From Streptomyces albireticuli (GTDB lineage Bacteria > Actinomycetota > Actinomycetes > Streptomycetales > Streptomycetaceae), in contig NZ_JAJQQS010000002.1 of NCBI RefSeq assembly GCF_021228125.1, forward strand, positions 248,001-312,000: a DNA stretch of 64,000 nt, given 5' to 3'. A program made the position numbers and the translations under genes. Below are positions 45,803-55,133 of the stretch, piece after piece. The notes under the pieces are model-generated. The model worked only from the letters and a program-made list of their open reading frames with translations, was not told the origin of the DNA and searched no databases. Each line of letters opens with the position of its first letter. Within the stretch, counting starts at the first letter, position 1.

Positions 45803-47080
45803 GTGGCACGCATCGGTGACGGCGGCGACCTGCTCAAGTGCTCGTTCTGCGGCAAGAGCCAGAAGCAGGTGAAGAAGCTCATCGCGGGTCCTGGTGTGTA
45901 CATCTGCGACGAGTGCATCGACCTCTGCAACGAGATCATCGAGGAAGAGCTCGCGGAGACCTCGGAGGTGCGCTGGGAGGAGCTTCCCAAGCCCCGCGAG
46001 ATCTACGAGTTCCTCGAGGGCTACGTCGTCGGCCAGGAAGCGGCCAAGAAGGCCCTCTCCGTGGCCGTCTACAACCACTACAAGCGCGTCCAGGCCGGTG
46101 AGAACGGTGGCCACCGCGACGACGGCATCGAGCTGGCGAAGTCCAACATCCTGCTGCTGGGCCCCACGGGCTCCGGCAAGACGCTGCTCGCCCAGACGCT
46201 GGCCCGCATGCTGAACGTCCCGTTCGCCATCGCCGACGCCACCGCCCTGACGGAAGCCGGCTATGTCGGCGAGGACGTCGAGAACATCCTGCTGAAGCTG
46301 ATCCAGGCCGCTGACTACGACGTCAAGAAGGCCGAGACCGGCATCATCTACATCGACGAGATCGACAAGGTCGCCCGTAAGAGCGAAAATCCGTCGATCA
46401 CACGGGACGTCTCCGGTGAGGGTGTCCAGCAGGCCCTCCTGAAGATCCTCGAAGGCACCACGGCCTCGGTGCCGCCCCAGGGCGGCCGCAAGCACCCGCA
46501 CCAGGAATTCATCCAGATCGACACGACGAACGTCCTGTTCATCGTGGGCGGGGCCTTCTCCGGCCTGGAGAAGATCATCGAATCCCGCGCGGGCGCCAAG
46601 GGCATCGGCTTCGGCGCCACGATCCGCTCCAAGCGGGAGATCGAGGCGAGCGACCAGTTCCAGGAGGTCATGCCCGAGGACCTGGTGAAGTTCGGCATGA
46701 TCCCCGAGTTCATCGGCCGCCTCCCGGTCATCACCTCCGTCCACAACCTGGACCGCGAGGCCCTCCTCCAGATCCTGGTCGAGCCGCGCAACGCCCTGGT
46801 GAAGCAGTACCAAAGGCTTTTCGAACTCGACGGTGTCGAGCTGGAGTTCGACCGCCCGGCGCTGGAGGCCATCGCCGACCAGGCGATCCTGCGCGGCACG
46901 GGCGCGCGCGGCCTGCGCGCCATCATGGAAGAGGTCCTGATGTCGGTGATGTACGAGGTCCCGTCCCGCAAGGACGTGGCCCGCGTGGTCATCACCGCGG
47001 ACGTCGTCCACTCCAACGTCAACCCGACGCTGGTGCCGCGTATCGTCCCGAAGGACGAGCGGCACGAGAAGAGCGCGTAG
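45803..47080 (+). CDS. clpX: ATP-dependent Clp protease ATP-binding subunit ClpX
   Basis: 425-residue AAA+ unfoldase that feeds substrates to ClpP. The N-terminal zinc finger has Cys13, Cys16, Cys35 and Cys38. Walker A is GPTGSGKT and Walker B is [10 protein letters not shown]. The ClpP-binding loop and the sensor-2 region (GTGARGLR) are normal. GTG at 45803 follows a GAAGGGGAAG purine stretch. It follows clpP2 on the same strand, with a hairpin between. Confidence 0.96.
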   Translation: MARIGDGGDLLKCSFCGKSQKQVKKLIAGPGVYICDECIDLCNEIIEEELAETSEVRWEELPKPREIYEFLEGYVVGQEAAKKALSVAVYNHYKRVQAGENGGHRDDGIELAKSNILLLGPTGSGKTLLAQTLARMLNVPFAIADATALTEAGYVGEDVENILLKLIQAADYDVKKAETGIIYIDEIDKVARKSENPSITRDVSGEGVQQALLKILEGTTASVPPQGGRKHPHQEFIQIDTTNVLFIVGGAFSGLEKIIESRAGAKGIGFGATIRSKREIEASDQFQEVMPEDLVKFGMIPEFIGRLPVITSVHNLDREALLQILVEPRNALVKQYQRLFELDGVELEFDRPALEAIADQAILRGTGARGLRAIMEEVLMSVMYEVPSRKDVARVVITADVVHSNVNPTLVPRIVPKDERHEKSA

Positions 47081-47100
47081 CGCGCGCCGCACAGCTTCTG

Positions 47101-47136
47101 AGGGGCGCCCGGCCGGGGATCCGGCCGGGCGCCCCT
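47101..47136. terminator. Bidirectional terminator, clpX / flavoprotein
   Basis: 16-bp perfect stem (47101-47116 with 47121-47136) and loop ggat, between convergent stops of clpX and the flavoprotein gene. Confidence 0.85.
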
Positions 47137-47157
47137 CTTCATGCCCGCGAGCGGGCG

Positions 47158-47694
47158 TCAGAAGGCCGTGGGGAGGGCCGCCAGGGCCGCGTCCCAGGGG
47201 AAGGCGGCCGGGTCGGCTCCGGGGCCGGCGAGGCCGCCCCCGTCCTCCCCGAGCAGCACCTTCACCCCGTACTCCCGCAGGAGCGCCACGCTGCGCCCGA
47301 AGGCGGGGTGGGCGGCCTGGGCGGAGCTCAGGTGCGGCACCGCGACGAGCGGCAGCCGCAGGCCGACGGCCTCGTTGACGAGACTGAGCGCCAGGGCGTC
47401 GCTGATGCCCGCCGCCCACTTGTTGACCGTGTTGAACGTCGCGGGCGCGACGACCATGGCGTCCGCCGGTGGCAGCACGTCGGGTTCGCCCGGGAGCTTG
47501 TGCGCGCTGCGCACCGCGTGCCCGGTGAGCCGTTCCAGCCCGGGCACGTCCCGCTCGATCCACCGCAGGGCGGAGGGCGTCACGACCAGGCACACCTCCC
47601 ACCCGGCGGCCTGGGCCTTCTCGACGCCGGTACGGACATGCCGCGTGGGCGAGGCGGCGCACGCGATCAGGTACAGCACACGGGTGGCAGTCAT
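47158..47694 (-). CDS. Flavoprotein (PPC-decarboxylase-like)
   Basis: 178-residue protein of the flavoprotein family related to the CoaC part of phosphopantothenoylcysteine decarboxylase and to EpiD-type enzymes. VLYLIACAASPTRHVR at the N-terminus and the PADAMVVAPATFNTVNKWAAGISD block mark the FMN site. It lacks the CoaB synthetase half. The ATG of MTATRVLYL is used. It could be a decarboxylase or a prenyl-FMN-like enzyme; the catalytic role is not clear. It is downstream of the five-gene membrane-protein unit on the same strand. Confidence 0.82.
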   Translation of the reverse strand: MTATRVLYLIACAASPTRHVRTGVEKAQAAGWEVCLVVTPSALRWIERDVPGLERLTGHAVRSAHKLPGEPDVLPPADAMVVAPATFNTVNKWAAGISDALALSLVNEAVGLRLPLVAVPHLSSAQAAHPAFGRSVALLREYGVKVLLGEDGGGLAGPGADPAAFPWDAALAALPTAF

Positions 47695-47782
47695 GCGCGC
47701 AGTCCACACCGGCCCGGCCCGGGGGCGCAACCGCCCCGGGGCAGCCCTCGGGCGGGGGCACCGGCCCGCTCTCAGCCCGCTT

Positions 47783-48403
47783 TCAGCCCGTTCTCCGGAC
47801 GTCCCGGTAGACCGTGGCCGTGACCTTCGCGAAGGCCGTCTCGTCCACCGCCGACGCCGAGGTCTTCCGCGGGTCGAAGGAGATCAGCAGCGCGGCGTCC
47901 GACTTCTCCGCCCAGGCGCAGGCCGGGGCGTACGCGCCGCCGTCGAGGCGGACGACCTCGCAGGTGAGGGAGGGGCCCCGCGGGCCGTCCGGGGTGAGGA
48001 CGCGGCGGGCGGAGACCACGGCGGGGGAGCCCGGGCCCTCCTCCAAGCCCTTCAGCATGCCGTCCAGGACGGCCTCGGGGCCGCCCACGCGGCCGTAGGC
48101 GCCGGACAGCGACAGGGTGGCCTTCGGGTCGTCCGCGCGCGCGTAGCGGGCCAGCACCGAGACCGTGCCCTCCGGCATGCCCGGCTGGACGGTGATGCCC
48201 TCCTTCTCCAGGGCCTCCGTGTCCGCCACCAGCCGGTACGCCCCGTCGGCGACGGCCGGCGGGGTGACGAGCCGGGTGGCCGGGCCGCCCTCGTCGTGCC
48301 CGCCGCCCAGCAGGAGCAGGGCGCCGGCCACGGCCACCGCGGCCCCGGCCACCGAGGTGACGAGCGCGGCCCTGTTCAGCGCGTCACTTCGCGATCTCCA
48401 CAC
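47783..48403 (-). CDS. Tandem membrane paralogue E
   Basis: 206-residue member of the five-gene family (47.8-52.1 kb). It lacks the Pro/Gln-rich tail; it opens with a short charged N-terminus and one membrane helix (LVTSVAGAAVAVAGALLLL). The extracellular part has the shared pattern YRLVADTEALEKEG, LSGAYGRVGGPE and the two-Cys signature with CAWAEKSD. Its GTG overlaps the stop of the preceding paralogue by 20 nt, so it is coupled to it. Function unknown. It is the last gene of the unit. Confidence 0.75.
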   Translation of the reverse strand: MWRSRSDALNRAALVTSVAGAAVAVAGALLLLGGGHDEGGPATRLVTPPAVADGAYRLVADTEALEKEGITVQPGMPEGTVSVLARYARADDPKATLSLSGAYGRVGGPEAVLDGMLKGLEEGPGSPAVVSARRVLTPDGPRGPSLTCEVVRLDGGAYAPACAWAEKSDAALLISFDPRKTSASAVDETAFAKVTATVYRDVRRTG

Positions 48404-49241
48404 GGGCCTCGGCCCGGAGCCGCGCGGCGAGGGACGCCGCCTCGTCCATGGGGATGTCCTTGCCCGCGAGGGCCATCCCCTGATCGGAGAGGACCGTGAG
48501 GCCGACCGTGCCGCGGTCGGCCCAGACGCAGACCGGCATCGTGAAACCCCCGCTCGGTAGCTCGTACCTGCCGTACTGGCATTTCATGATGGCGGCGTCG
48601 AGCCCCTCGGGGGTCACTTTCCGCGGACTGCCCTCGAACTTCGTCTTCTTGGACGACTTGTCCTTGTCCCGCGCTATCAGCGCGAAGATGCCGTCCACGA
48701 CCTTCTCGGGGTCCTTCACCCGGCCCCAGGCGCCGTTGAGCCGCAGCATCCTGCGCGCGTTCCCGGTGCCCGTCTCGTAGACGGCGCCGACGTCCTGCGC
48801 GTCCGACACCCCCAGCTTCCGGAGGTCGTTCAGCTCGGCCGCGTCGAAGCCCGCCTTGTCCGACTCCCGGGCGTCCTTCTGATAGACGCCCGCCACCGTC
48901 TGCGGCGCGGTGAGCTGGTAGCGCCTGCCGTCGTCCGGGGCGTCGCCCCGGCCGTCCATCAGCAGGACGACGCCTCCGACGATCGCCCCGACGAGCACGA
49001 GCGCGCCCACCGCGATCCCGATCGCCTTGCCCTTACCGCCGCCGACCCGCGGGGGCACCGGCGGCGGGCCGTACGGCTGTTGACCGTAAGGCTGCTGCGC
49101 GTACGGCGGTTGACCGTAAGGCTGACCCGGAGGCTGCTGGGCGTAGGGCTGACCGTAAGGCTGCTGCGGCGGTGCCCCTCCGTACGGGTTCGGCTGTGGG
49201 GGCGGCGGCGTACCGTACGGGTTCGGCTGGTGATGGCTCAT
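48384..49241 (-). CDS. Tandem membrane paralogue D
   Basis: 285-residue member of the five-gene family. The cytoplasmic N-terminal 80 residues are a repeat of PYGQQP/YAQQP-type units. Then comes GGGKGKAIGI and a membrane helix (AVGALVLVGAIVGGVVLLM). The outer domain has YQLTAPQTVAGVYQKD, LNGAWGRVKDPE and IMKC...PVCVWADRGTVG, with both conserved Cys. ATG at 49241 follows the stop of paralogue C by about 10 nt. Function unknown; the layout suggests a membrane protein with a disordered cytoplasmic interaction tail. Confidence 0.8.
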   Translation of the reverse strand: MSHHQPNPYGTPPPPQPNPYGGAPPQQPYGQPYAQQPPGQPYGQPPYAQQPYGQQPYGPPPVPPRVGGGKGKAIGIAVGALVLVGAIVGGVVLLMDGRGDAPDDGRRYQLTAPQTVAGVYQKDARESDKAGFDAAELNDLRKLGVSDAQDVGAVYETGTGNARRMLRLNGAWGRVKDPEKVVDGIFALIARDKDKSSKKTKFEGSPRKVTPEGLDAAIMKCQYGRYELPSGGFTMPVCVWADRGTVGLTVLSDQGMALAGKDIPMDEAASLAARLRAEARVEIAK

Positions 49242-49251
49242 GACGTCGTTC

Positions 49252-50274
49252 TCAGCTCGCCCGGCTCCCGGCTTCCTCCGTGGTCTCCACACGAACGTCC
49301 TGCCGCAGCTTGGCCGTCCGGTTGGCGGCCTCCTCGATGCCGAGGTCCAGGCCCTGCACGATCAGGGAGGCGTCCAGGGCGAAGACCGTGCCGACCGTGG
49401 ACTTGTCGGCCCAGATGCACAGCGGCATCCGCAGATCCTTGGAACCGGGAGAGCCGGGCTTGCTCCACTTGCTCACCTGGCACTTCAGCACCGCGTCGCC
49501 CAGCCCCGCCGGGGACATCCGCTGCGGGCTGCCCTCGAACTCGGTCTTCGAGTCCTTATCGGTGTCCTTGGCGGCGCTGTCCGCGATGTCCTTGAACAGG
49601 CCGTCCACGACCGCCTCGGGGTCCCGGACGTCGTCGGCCCAGGCGCCGGTGAACCGGAGCAGCTTCTGGGCGCGCTTCTCCTCGCCGGACTTGTAGGCCC
49701 CCGTGACGTTCTGCGGGTTGACGACGCCCAGCAGCCTGAGGGTGTTCAGGTCCTTTGAGTCGAAACCGCCCTTGGAGTCCCCGGCGTCCTTCTTGTAATC
49801 ACCCAGGACCACCTCGGGCGCGACGAGCTTGTACCGCTTCGCCGGAGCGGGCGACGCGGAGGAGGCGCTGGGAGCGGGGCTCGCCGAGTTCTTGCCGTCG
49901 GCCTTGTCGTCCTTGTCGTCGCTCTTGCCGCCCCCGGCCACGAGGACGACGCCCGTCACGATCGCCGCGACGAGCACGACCGCGCCGGCCGCGATGCCGA
50001 TCATCTTGCCCTTGCCGCCGCCCTGCGGGGGTATCGGCGGCGGGTACTGCCCGGGCATGCCCGGGCCCCCGTACGGCTGCCCGTACGGGTTCGGGGGCTG
50101 CGGCGGCGCACCGTACGGGCCCGGCTGCTGCGGGGCCCCGTACGCGGGCGGCGGGGGGTACCCCTGGCCCGGACCGGGCTGAGCCGGCTGCCCGTACGGG
50201 TTCGACGACGGCGGCTGCGGCGGCTGCTGGGGCGGCTGCGGCCCGCCGTGCGGACCTGGCTGGTGGTGGCTCAT
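49252..50274 (-). CDS. Tandem membrane paralogue C
   Basis: 340-residue member of the five-gene family. The N-terminal 90 residues are Pro/Gly/Gln/Tyr-rich (YGQPAQPG, PYGAPPQPP). A Lys-containing GGGKGKMIGI leads into the helix AAGAVVLVAAIVTGVVLVA. The outer domain has YKLVAPEVVLGDYKKD, FTGAWADDVRDPEAVVDG and LKCQVSKW...LCIWADKSTVGTV. A Ser/Ala/Pro stretch links the helix to the domain. ATG at 50274; 25 nt after paralogue B stop. No enzymatic motif seen. Confidence 0.8.
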   Translation of the reverse strand: MSHHQPGPHGGPQPPQQPPQPPSSNPYGQPAQPGPGQGYPPPPAYGAPQQPGPYGAPPQPPNPYGQPYGGPGMPGQYPPPIPPQGGGKGKMIGIAAGAVVLVAAIVTGVVLVAGGGKSDDKDDKADGKNSASPAPSASSASPAPAKRYKLVAPEVVLGDYKKDAGDSKGGFDSKDLNTLRLLGVVNPQNVTGAYKSGEEKRAQKLLRFTGAWADDVRDPEAVVDGLFKDIADSAAKDTDKDSKTEFEGSPQRMSPAGLGDAVLKCQVSKWSKPGSPGSKDLRMPLCIWADKSTVGTVFALDASLIVQGLDLGIEEAANRTAKLRQDVRVETTEEAGSRAS

Positions 50275-50299
50275 ACGGGGGCTCCCCCTCGGGTTCGTG

Positions 50300-51040
50300 C
50301 TACTTCTTCTCGCGTATCTCGGTGCGGACCTTGGCCGTGACCTCGGACAGCTCCTTCGCGGACAGCCCCTTGGTCCTGCCTTCCGCCACGCCCTGCATGT
50401 TGTCGACCGTGACCATGCCGAGGAGACCCTTGTCGCCCCACACGCAGGTGCTGGTCTCCAGCGCGCCGCCCATGGGGGCGCCTCCGTCGAAGGTGTACGT
50501 GGTCTTGGAGTCGGTGCACTTCAGCACCGCGCCCTTGAACCCGGCCGGGCGGTAGTCCTTGTACGGCGTCTTCTCCGTCTTCGCCCCGGGGATCCGCTGC
50601 TCGTCCTTCTGTTCCTTCTCCATCTTGGCGAGCATGGTCTCCACGCTCTTCACGGGGTCCGGGATGTCCCCGTGCACACCGATGACGCGGAGGCTCTGCT
50701 TCTCGGCGTTCGCGTACGAGCCGTCGGAGCCTTCCGCGTTCTCGATGCCGAAGTTCTTCATCTCCTCGGTGTCGGAGTCGCTGGGCGGCTCCGGCTTGTC
50801 GTCGCCTTCCGAGGAGTCCTTCTTGAACTTGCCGTCCACGAGGGTGTCCGGCATCACGACCGTGTACGAGGCCGCGTCCTCGCTCTCCTCCCCGCCGCCG
50901 AGGAGGTAGACGCCCCCTGCCACGAGGGCGCCCACCACGACGAGCGCGCCGGCCCCGATGCCGATGGTTTTGCCCTTGCCCTTGCCCTTGCTGTTCGCGG
51001 CGGAGGGCGGCTGGACCTGCCCCGGCTGGTTGTCGTTCAT
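50300..51040 (-). CDS. Tandem membrane paralogue B
   Basis: 246-residue member of the five-gene family, with a short tail (MNDNQPGQVQPPSAANSKG) in place of the long repeats, then KGKGKTIGIGAGALVVVGALVAGGVYLL. The outer domain has YTVVMPDTLVDGKFKKD, VIGVHGDIPDPVKSVE and LKCTDSK...TCVWGDKGLLGMV. ATG at 51040 follows GAGGAA. It is closest to paralogue A in the domain (YTVVMPDTL versus YTMVMPETL), which suggests A and B are the most recent duplicates. Confidence 0.8.
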   Translation of the reverse strand: MNDNQPGQVQPPSAANSKGKGKGKTIGIGAGALVVVGALVAGGVYLLGGGEESEDAASYTVVMPDTLVDGKFKKDSSEGDDKPEPPSDSDTEEMKNFGIENAEGSDGSYANAEKQSLRVIGVHGDIPDPVKSVETMLAKMEKEQKDEQRIPGAKTEKTPYKDYRPAGFKGAVLKCTDSKTTYTFDGGAPMGGALETSTCVWGDKGLLGMVTVDNMQGVAEGRTKGLSAKELSEVTAKVRTEIREKK

Positions 51041-51110
51041 GTGGGGGTTCCTCGGGGCTCGGTGCGCTGTGCTGTCGCGTGTGGGGAGGGAGTGGGTGCT
51101 TTTTTGGGGA

Positions 51111-52061
51111 CTACTTGTTCTTGCGGACTTCGTTGCGGATCTTGGCGGTGGCCTCGGCGAGGTCCTTGGCGGACATGACGTTGCCGGTGCCGCCCGTGCC
51201 CATCGAGCTCTTCGAGACCCGGTGCTGGACCACACCGACCGCGCTCGTGTCGCTCCAGAAGCAGATCGAGTTCTCGGAGGAGGACGAGATGGTGCCGTAG
51301 GTGGCGGTGGTCTTCTCGGTCTTGCACTTCAGGACAGCGCCGTCGAAGCCGCTGGGCGAGAACTCCGTGAAGGGCGTGACCGTCTCCGTCTGGCTCTTGG
51401 TCAGCCCCTGCATCTTCTTCTGGTTCTCCTCCGTCTTCGCGATCATCGCGTCGGCGGTCTTCTTCGGGTCCGCGATCGAGCCGTAGACACCGCTGACACT
51501 CAGGCTCTGCTTCTCGGCGTTGGTGTAAGCCTCGGAGACGACCGTGCCGTTCTCGATGCCGTACTGCTTGGCGTCCTTGTCGTCGGCCACGCTCTTGGGA
51601 GCCTTGTCCGGGGTGGAGGCGGAAGCCTTTGTGTACTTCCCGTCCAGCAGCGTCTCCGGCATCACCATCGTGTAAGGCGCCACCTCCCCGTCACTCCCGC
51701 CCATGAAGTACATGGCACCGCCCACGAGCGCGCCCACGACCACCAGCGCGCCGACCGTGATCCCGATCGCCTTCCCCTTGCCCCCGCCCTGCGGCGGCAC
51801 CGGCGGCGGGTACTGGCCCGGCATGCCCGGCTGCTGGCCGTAAGGCGGCTGCTGGGCGTACGGGCCCGGCTGCTGGGGGGCGCCGTACGGGGGCTGCGGC
51901 GCGCCGTAGGGGGCCTGGGGCCCGCCCGCGTACGGCGGCGGGGGCGGCGGGGCCTGCTGGGGGTAACCGTAGCCGGGCTGGCCGGGGGCGCCGCCCTGGC
52001 CGTACGGGCCGGGCTGCTGGGGCGGCTGCTGGCCGTAGGGGCCCGGCTGGTTGAAGCTCAT
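51111..52061 (-). CDS. Tandem membrane paralogue A
   Basis: 316-residue first member of the five-gene family. The N-terminal 95 residues are rich in Pro, Gly, Gln and Tyr (QQPGPYGQGG, PYGAPQPP). GGGKGKAIGI and a helix (TVGALVVVGALVGGAMYFM) follow. The outer domain has YTMVMPETLLDGKYTK, VSGVYGSIADPKKTAD and LKCKTEK...ICFWSDTSAVGVV with the two conserved Cys. ATG at 52061. It is divergent from valS, 226 nt away, and should carry the promoter of the five-gene unit. Function unknown. Confidence 0.8.
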   Translation of the reverse strand: MSFNQPGPYGQQPPQQPGPYGQGGAPGQPGYGYPQQAPPPPPPYAGGPQAPYGAPQPPYGAPQQPGPYAQQPPYGQQPGMPGQYPPPVPPQGGGKGKAIGITVGALVVVGALVGGAMYFMGGSDGEVAPYTMVMPETLLDGKYTKASASTPDKAPKSVADDKDAKQYGIENGTVVSEAYTNAEKQSLSVSGVYGSIADPKKTADAMIAKTEENQKKMQGLTKSQTETVTPFTEFSPSGFDGAVLKCKTEKTTATYGTISSSSENSICFWSDTSAVGVVQHRVSKSSMGTGGTGNVMSAKDLAEATAKIRNEVRKNK

Positions 52062-52287
52062 CGCGTCGTGTCTCTCTTCGAATCCGTGGGGGGAGTGGCA
52101 GGAGTCTCGTGACAGTCCGATCATCCTTCCTGATCTCTTACGCGGGCTTTACCACGAGGTGGCAACGGTTTCGGAACAGTTGCCCGGCAAGACCCGCACC
52201 CCACAGCCCGCCCGCCCCGCACGCACCCCCCGCACGCCGCCCCGAATGGATTCGTAACCCCCGCGCACGCCCCCGTAGACTTCTCCC

Positions 52288-54921
52288 GTGACCGAGAACA
52301 CTCAGCGCCCCGACAGCGGGCCGAACGACAGCAACCCCGAACTGCCGACCCAGTACGCGCCGGCCGATGTAGAGGGGCCGCTGTACGAGCGCTGGGTAGA
52401 GCGCGGTTACTTCACCGCCGACGCCAAGAGCGAGAAGCCGCCGTACACCATCGTCATCCCACCGCCGAACGTCACGGGCTCGCTGCACCTGGGCCACGCC
52501 TTCCAGCACACCCTGATGGACGCCCTCACCCGGCGTAAGCGCATGCAGGGCTTCGAGGCGCTCTGGCTGCCCGGCATGGACCACGCCGGCATCGCCACCC
52601 AGAACAAGGTCGAGCAGCAGCTCGCCGAGGAGGGCAAGTCCCGCCACGACCTGGGGCGCGAGGAGTTCGTCTCCCGCGTGTGGCAGTGGAAGGAAGAGTA
52701 CGGCGGCAAGATCCTCGGCCAGATGCGGCGGCTCGGCGACGGCGTCGACTGGTCCCGTGAGCGCTTCACCATGGACGAGGGCCTCTCCAAGGCCGTCCAG
52801 ACCATCTTCAAGAAGCTCTACGACGACGAGCTGATCTACCGCGCCGAGCGCATCATCAACTGGTGCCCCCGCTGTCTGACGGCCATCTCGGACATCGAGG
52901 TGGAGTACCAGGAGGACGCGGGCGAGCTCGTCTCCATCACATACGGCGAGGGCGAGGAGACGCTGGTCGTCGCCACCACCCGCGCCGAGACGATGCTGGG
53001 CGACACCGCCGTCGCCGTCCACCCGGACGACGAGCGCTACAAGCACCTGGTCGGCAAGCAGATCAAGCTGCCGCTGACCGACCGGACCATCCCGGTCGTC
53101 GCCGACACGCACGTCGACCCCGAGTTCGGTACGGGCGCGGTCAAGGTGACCCCGGCCCACGACCCGAACGACTTCGCGATCGGCCAGCGCCACGGCCTGC
53201 CGTCGCAGACGGTCATGGACGAGCACGGCGTCATCACCGTCCACGGCCCCTTCCTCGGCCTGGACCGCTTCGAGGCCCGCTCCGCGGTCGTCGGCGCGCT
53301 GCGCTCGCAGGGCCGGATCGTCGCCGAGAAGCGCCCGTACACGCACTCCGTCGGGCACTGCTCGCGCTGCAAGACCACCGTCGAGCCCCGCCTGTCGCTC
53401 CAGTGGTGGGTCAACGTCAAGCCGCTCGCCAAGGCCGCCGGTGACGCGGTCCGCGACGGCCGGGTCGCGATCCACCCCGAGGACATGTCGAAGCGCTACT
53501 TCGACTGGGTCGACAACATGCACGACTGGTGCATCTCGCGCCAGCTGTGGTGGGGTCACCGCATCCCCGTCTGGTACGGCCCCGACGGCGAGGTCGTCTG
53601 CGTCGGCCCCGACGAGCAGCCGCCCACCGGCGAGGGCTGGCACCAGGACACCGACGTCCTGGACACCTGGTTCTCCTCCGGCCTGTGGCCCTTCTCGACC
53701 CTCGGCTGGCCGGAGAAGACCCCGGACCTCGAGAAGTTCTACTCGACCGACGTCCTGCTCACCGGCCACGACATCATCTTCTTCTGGGTCGCCCGGATGA
53801 TGATGTTCGGCCTGTACGCGATGGACGGCGAGGTCCCCTTCAAGACGATCTCGCTGACCGGTCTCGTCCGCGACGAGCGCGGCAAGAAGATGTCGAAGTC
53901 CTTCGGCAACGTCGTCGACCCGCTGGACTGGATGGACAAGTACGGCTCCGACGCCGTCCGCTTCACCCTCGCCAAGGGCGCCAACCCCGGCACCGACGTG
54001 CCGATCGGCGAGGACTGGGTCCAGGCGTCCCGCAACTTCGCCAACAAGATCTGGAACGCGACCCGCTTCGCGCTGATGAACGGCGCCACGGTCGAGGGCG
54101 AACTGCCGCCCGCCGAGCAGCTGTCGGCCACCGACCGCTGGATCCTCTCGCGCCTGAACGCCACGCTCGCCGAGGCCGACGCCTTCTACGACGACTTCCA
54201 GTTCTCCAAGCTCACCGACGCCCTCTACCACTTCGCGTGGGACGAGGTCTTCGACTGGTACGTCGAGCTGTCCAAGACCACCTTCATGGGCGGCGGCGAG
54301 CCGGCCAAGGTCTCCGGCCGCGTCCTCGGCGAGGTCCTCGACGTCCTGCTGCGCCTGCTGCACCCGGTCGTCCCCTTCGTCACCGAGACGCTGTGGACGA
54401 CGCTCACGGGCAAGGAGTCCGTCGTCGTCGCCGACTGGCCGAAGGACAGTGGCTTCCGCGACGCCGGTGCCGAGCGCGAGATCGAGAACCTCCAGCAGGT
54501 GATCACCGAGGTCCGCCGCTTCCGCTCCGACCAGGGCCTCCAGCCCGGCCAGCGGGTCCCGGCGCGCCTCGACCTGAGCGGTACGACGCTCGCCGCCCAC
54601 GAGGACGCCATCCGCCAGATGCTGCGCCTCCAGCCGGCCGGTGACGACTTCCAGGCCACCGCGACGCTCCCCGTCGCCGGTGCCACCGTCGCCCTCGACC
54701 TGTCCGGCACGATCGACGTCGAGGCCGAGCGTAAGCGTCTGACCAAGGCGCTGGCCGCGGCCGAGAAGGACAAGGCGCAGTCCACGGCCAAGCTCGGCAA
54801 CGAGGCGTTCCTCGCGAAGGCCGCCGAGGCCGCCGTGGAGAAGATCCGCAAGCGGCTGGAGACGGCCGAGGCCGACATCGAGCGGATCAGCTCGCAGCTG
54901 GCGGGGCTGCCGAAGGGCTGA
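52288..54921 (+). CDS. valS: Valyl-tRNA synthetase
   Basis: 877-residue class I aminoacyl-tRNA synthetase that charges tRNA-Val and edits misactivated threonine. The HIGH-type motif is HLGH in [12 protein letters not shown] and the KMSKS motif is KKMSKSFGN. The editing (CP1) domain shows [19 protein letters not shown]. The C-terminal coiled coil ends in [14 protein letters not shown] at 52288 has no clear ribosome site and the leader is short, so it may be leaderless. It is followed by a strong terminator, so downstream folC is not in its transcript. Confidence 0.97.
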   Translation: MTENTQRPDSGPNDSNPELPTQYAPADVEGPLYERWVERGYFTADAKSEKPPYTIVIPPPNVTGSLHLGHAFQHTLMDALTRRKRMQGFEALWLPGMDHAGIATQNKVEQQLAEEGKSRHDLGREEFVSRVWQWKEEYGGKILGQMRRLGDGVDWSRERFTMDEGLSKAVQTIFKKLYDDELIYRAERIINWCPRCLTAISDIEVEYQEDAGELVSITYGEGEETLVVATTRAETMLGDTAVAVHPDDERYKHLVGKQIKLPLTDRTIPVVADTHVDPEFGTGAVKVTPAHDPNDFAIGQRHGLPSQTVMDEHGVITVHGPFLGLDRFEARSAVVGALRSQGRIVAEKRPYTHSVGHCSRCKTTVEPRLSLQWWVNVKPLAKAAGDAVRDGRVAIHPEDMSKRYFDWVDNMHDWCISRQLWWGHRIPVWYGPDGEVVCVGPDEQPPTGEGWHQDTDVLDTWFSSGLWPFSTLGWPEKTPDLEKFYSTDVLLTGHDIIFFWVARMMMFGLYAMDGEVPFKTISLTGLVRDERGKKMSKSFGNVVDPLDWMDKYGSDAVRFTLAKGANPGTDVPIGEDWVQASRNFANKIWNATRFALMNGATVEGELPPAEQLSATDRWILSRLNATLAEADAFYDDFQFSKLTDALYHFAWDEVFDWYVELSKTTFMGGGEPAKVSGRVLGEVLDVLLRLLHPVVPFVTETLWTTLTGKESVVVADWPKDSGFRDAGAEREIENLQQVITEVRRFRSDQGLQPGQRVPARLDLSGTTLAAHEDAIRQMLRLQPAGDDFQATATLPVAGATVALDLSGTIDVEAERKRLTKALAAAEKDKAQSTAKLGNEAFLAKAAEAAVEKIRKRLETAEADIERISSQLAGLPKG

Positions 54922-54941
54922 GCCGGCGCCTGACGGGCATC

Positions 54942-54978
54942 GAACGGCCCCCTGCGCATCATGCGCAGGGGGCCGTTC
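54942..54978 (+). terminator. Terminator downstream of valS
   Basis: 16-bp stem (54942-54957 with 54963-54978) closed by the loop atcat, starting 20 nt past the valS stop. Confidence 0.85.
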
Positions 54979-55011
54979 GCATGTCAGGTGCGGGCGGGCC
55001 GGTGGGGGCTT

Positions 55012-55125
55012 GTCGCGCCCACGCGGCGGAGCCGCGGAATGACTCCGCCCCGCGCCCCTTCCGGGCCCCGGCGCTGGTCGCGCCCGCGCGGCGGAGCCGC
55101 GGACCGGCACCGCCCCGCGCCCCTT
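55012..55125. repeat. Two copies of a dispersed Streptomyces intergenic repeat
   Basis: Two similar units of about 49 bases at 55012-55060 and 55077-55125, each starting tcgcgccc(a/g)cgcggcgg, then agccgcgga, and ending ccccgcgcccctt. Sequences of this type are scattered through Streptomyces intergenic regions, from memory. They lie in the gap between valS and the polysaccharide gene block. Confidence 0.7.
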
Positions 55126-55133
55126 ACGGGGCG

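Noticed and set aside
52138..52287. T-box riboswitch before valS
   Set aside because: No T-box consensus, specifier loop or room for the stems; the leader is short.
55012..55125. Insertion-sequence remnant downstream of valS
   Set aside because: No transposase fragment or terminal repeats; the units match a common intergenic repeat type.
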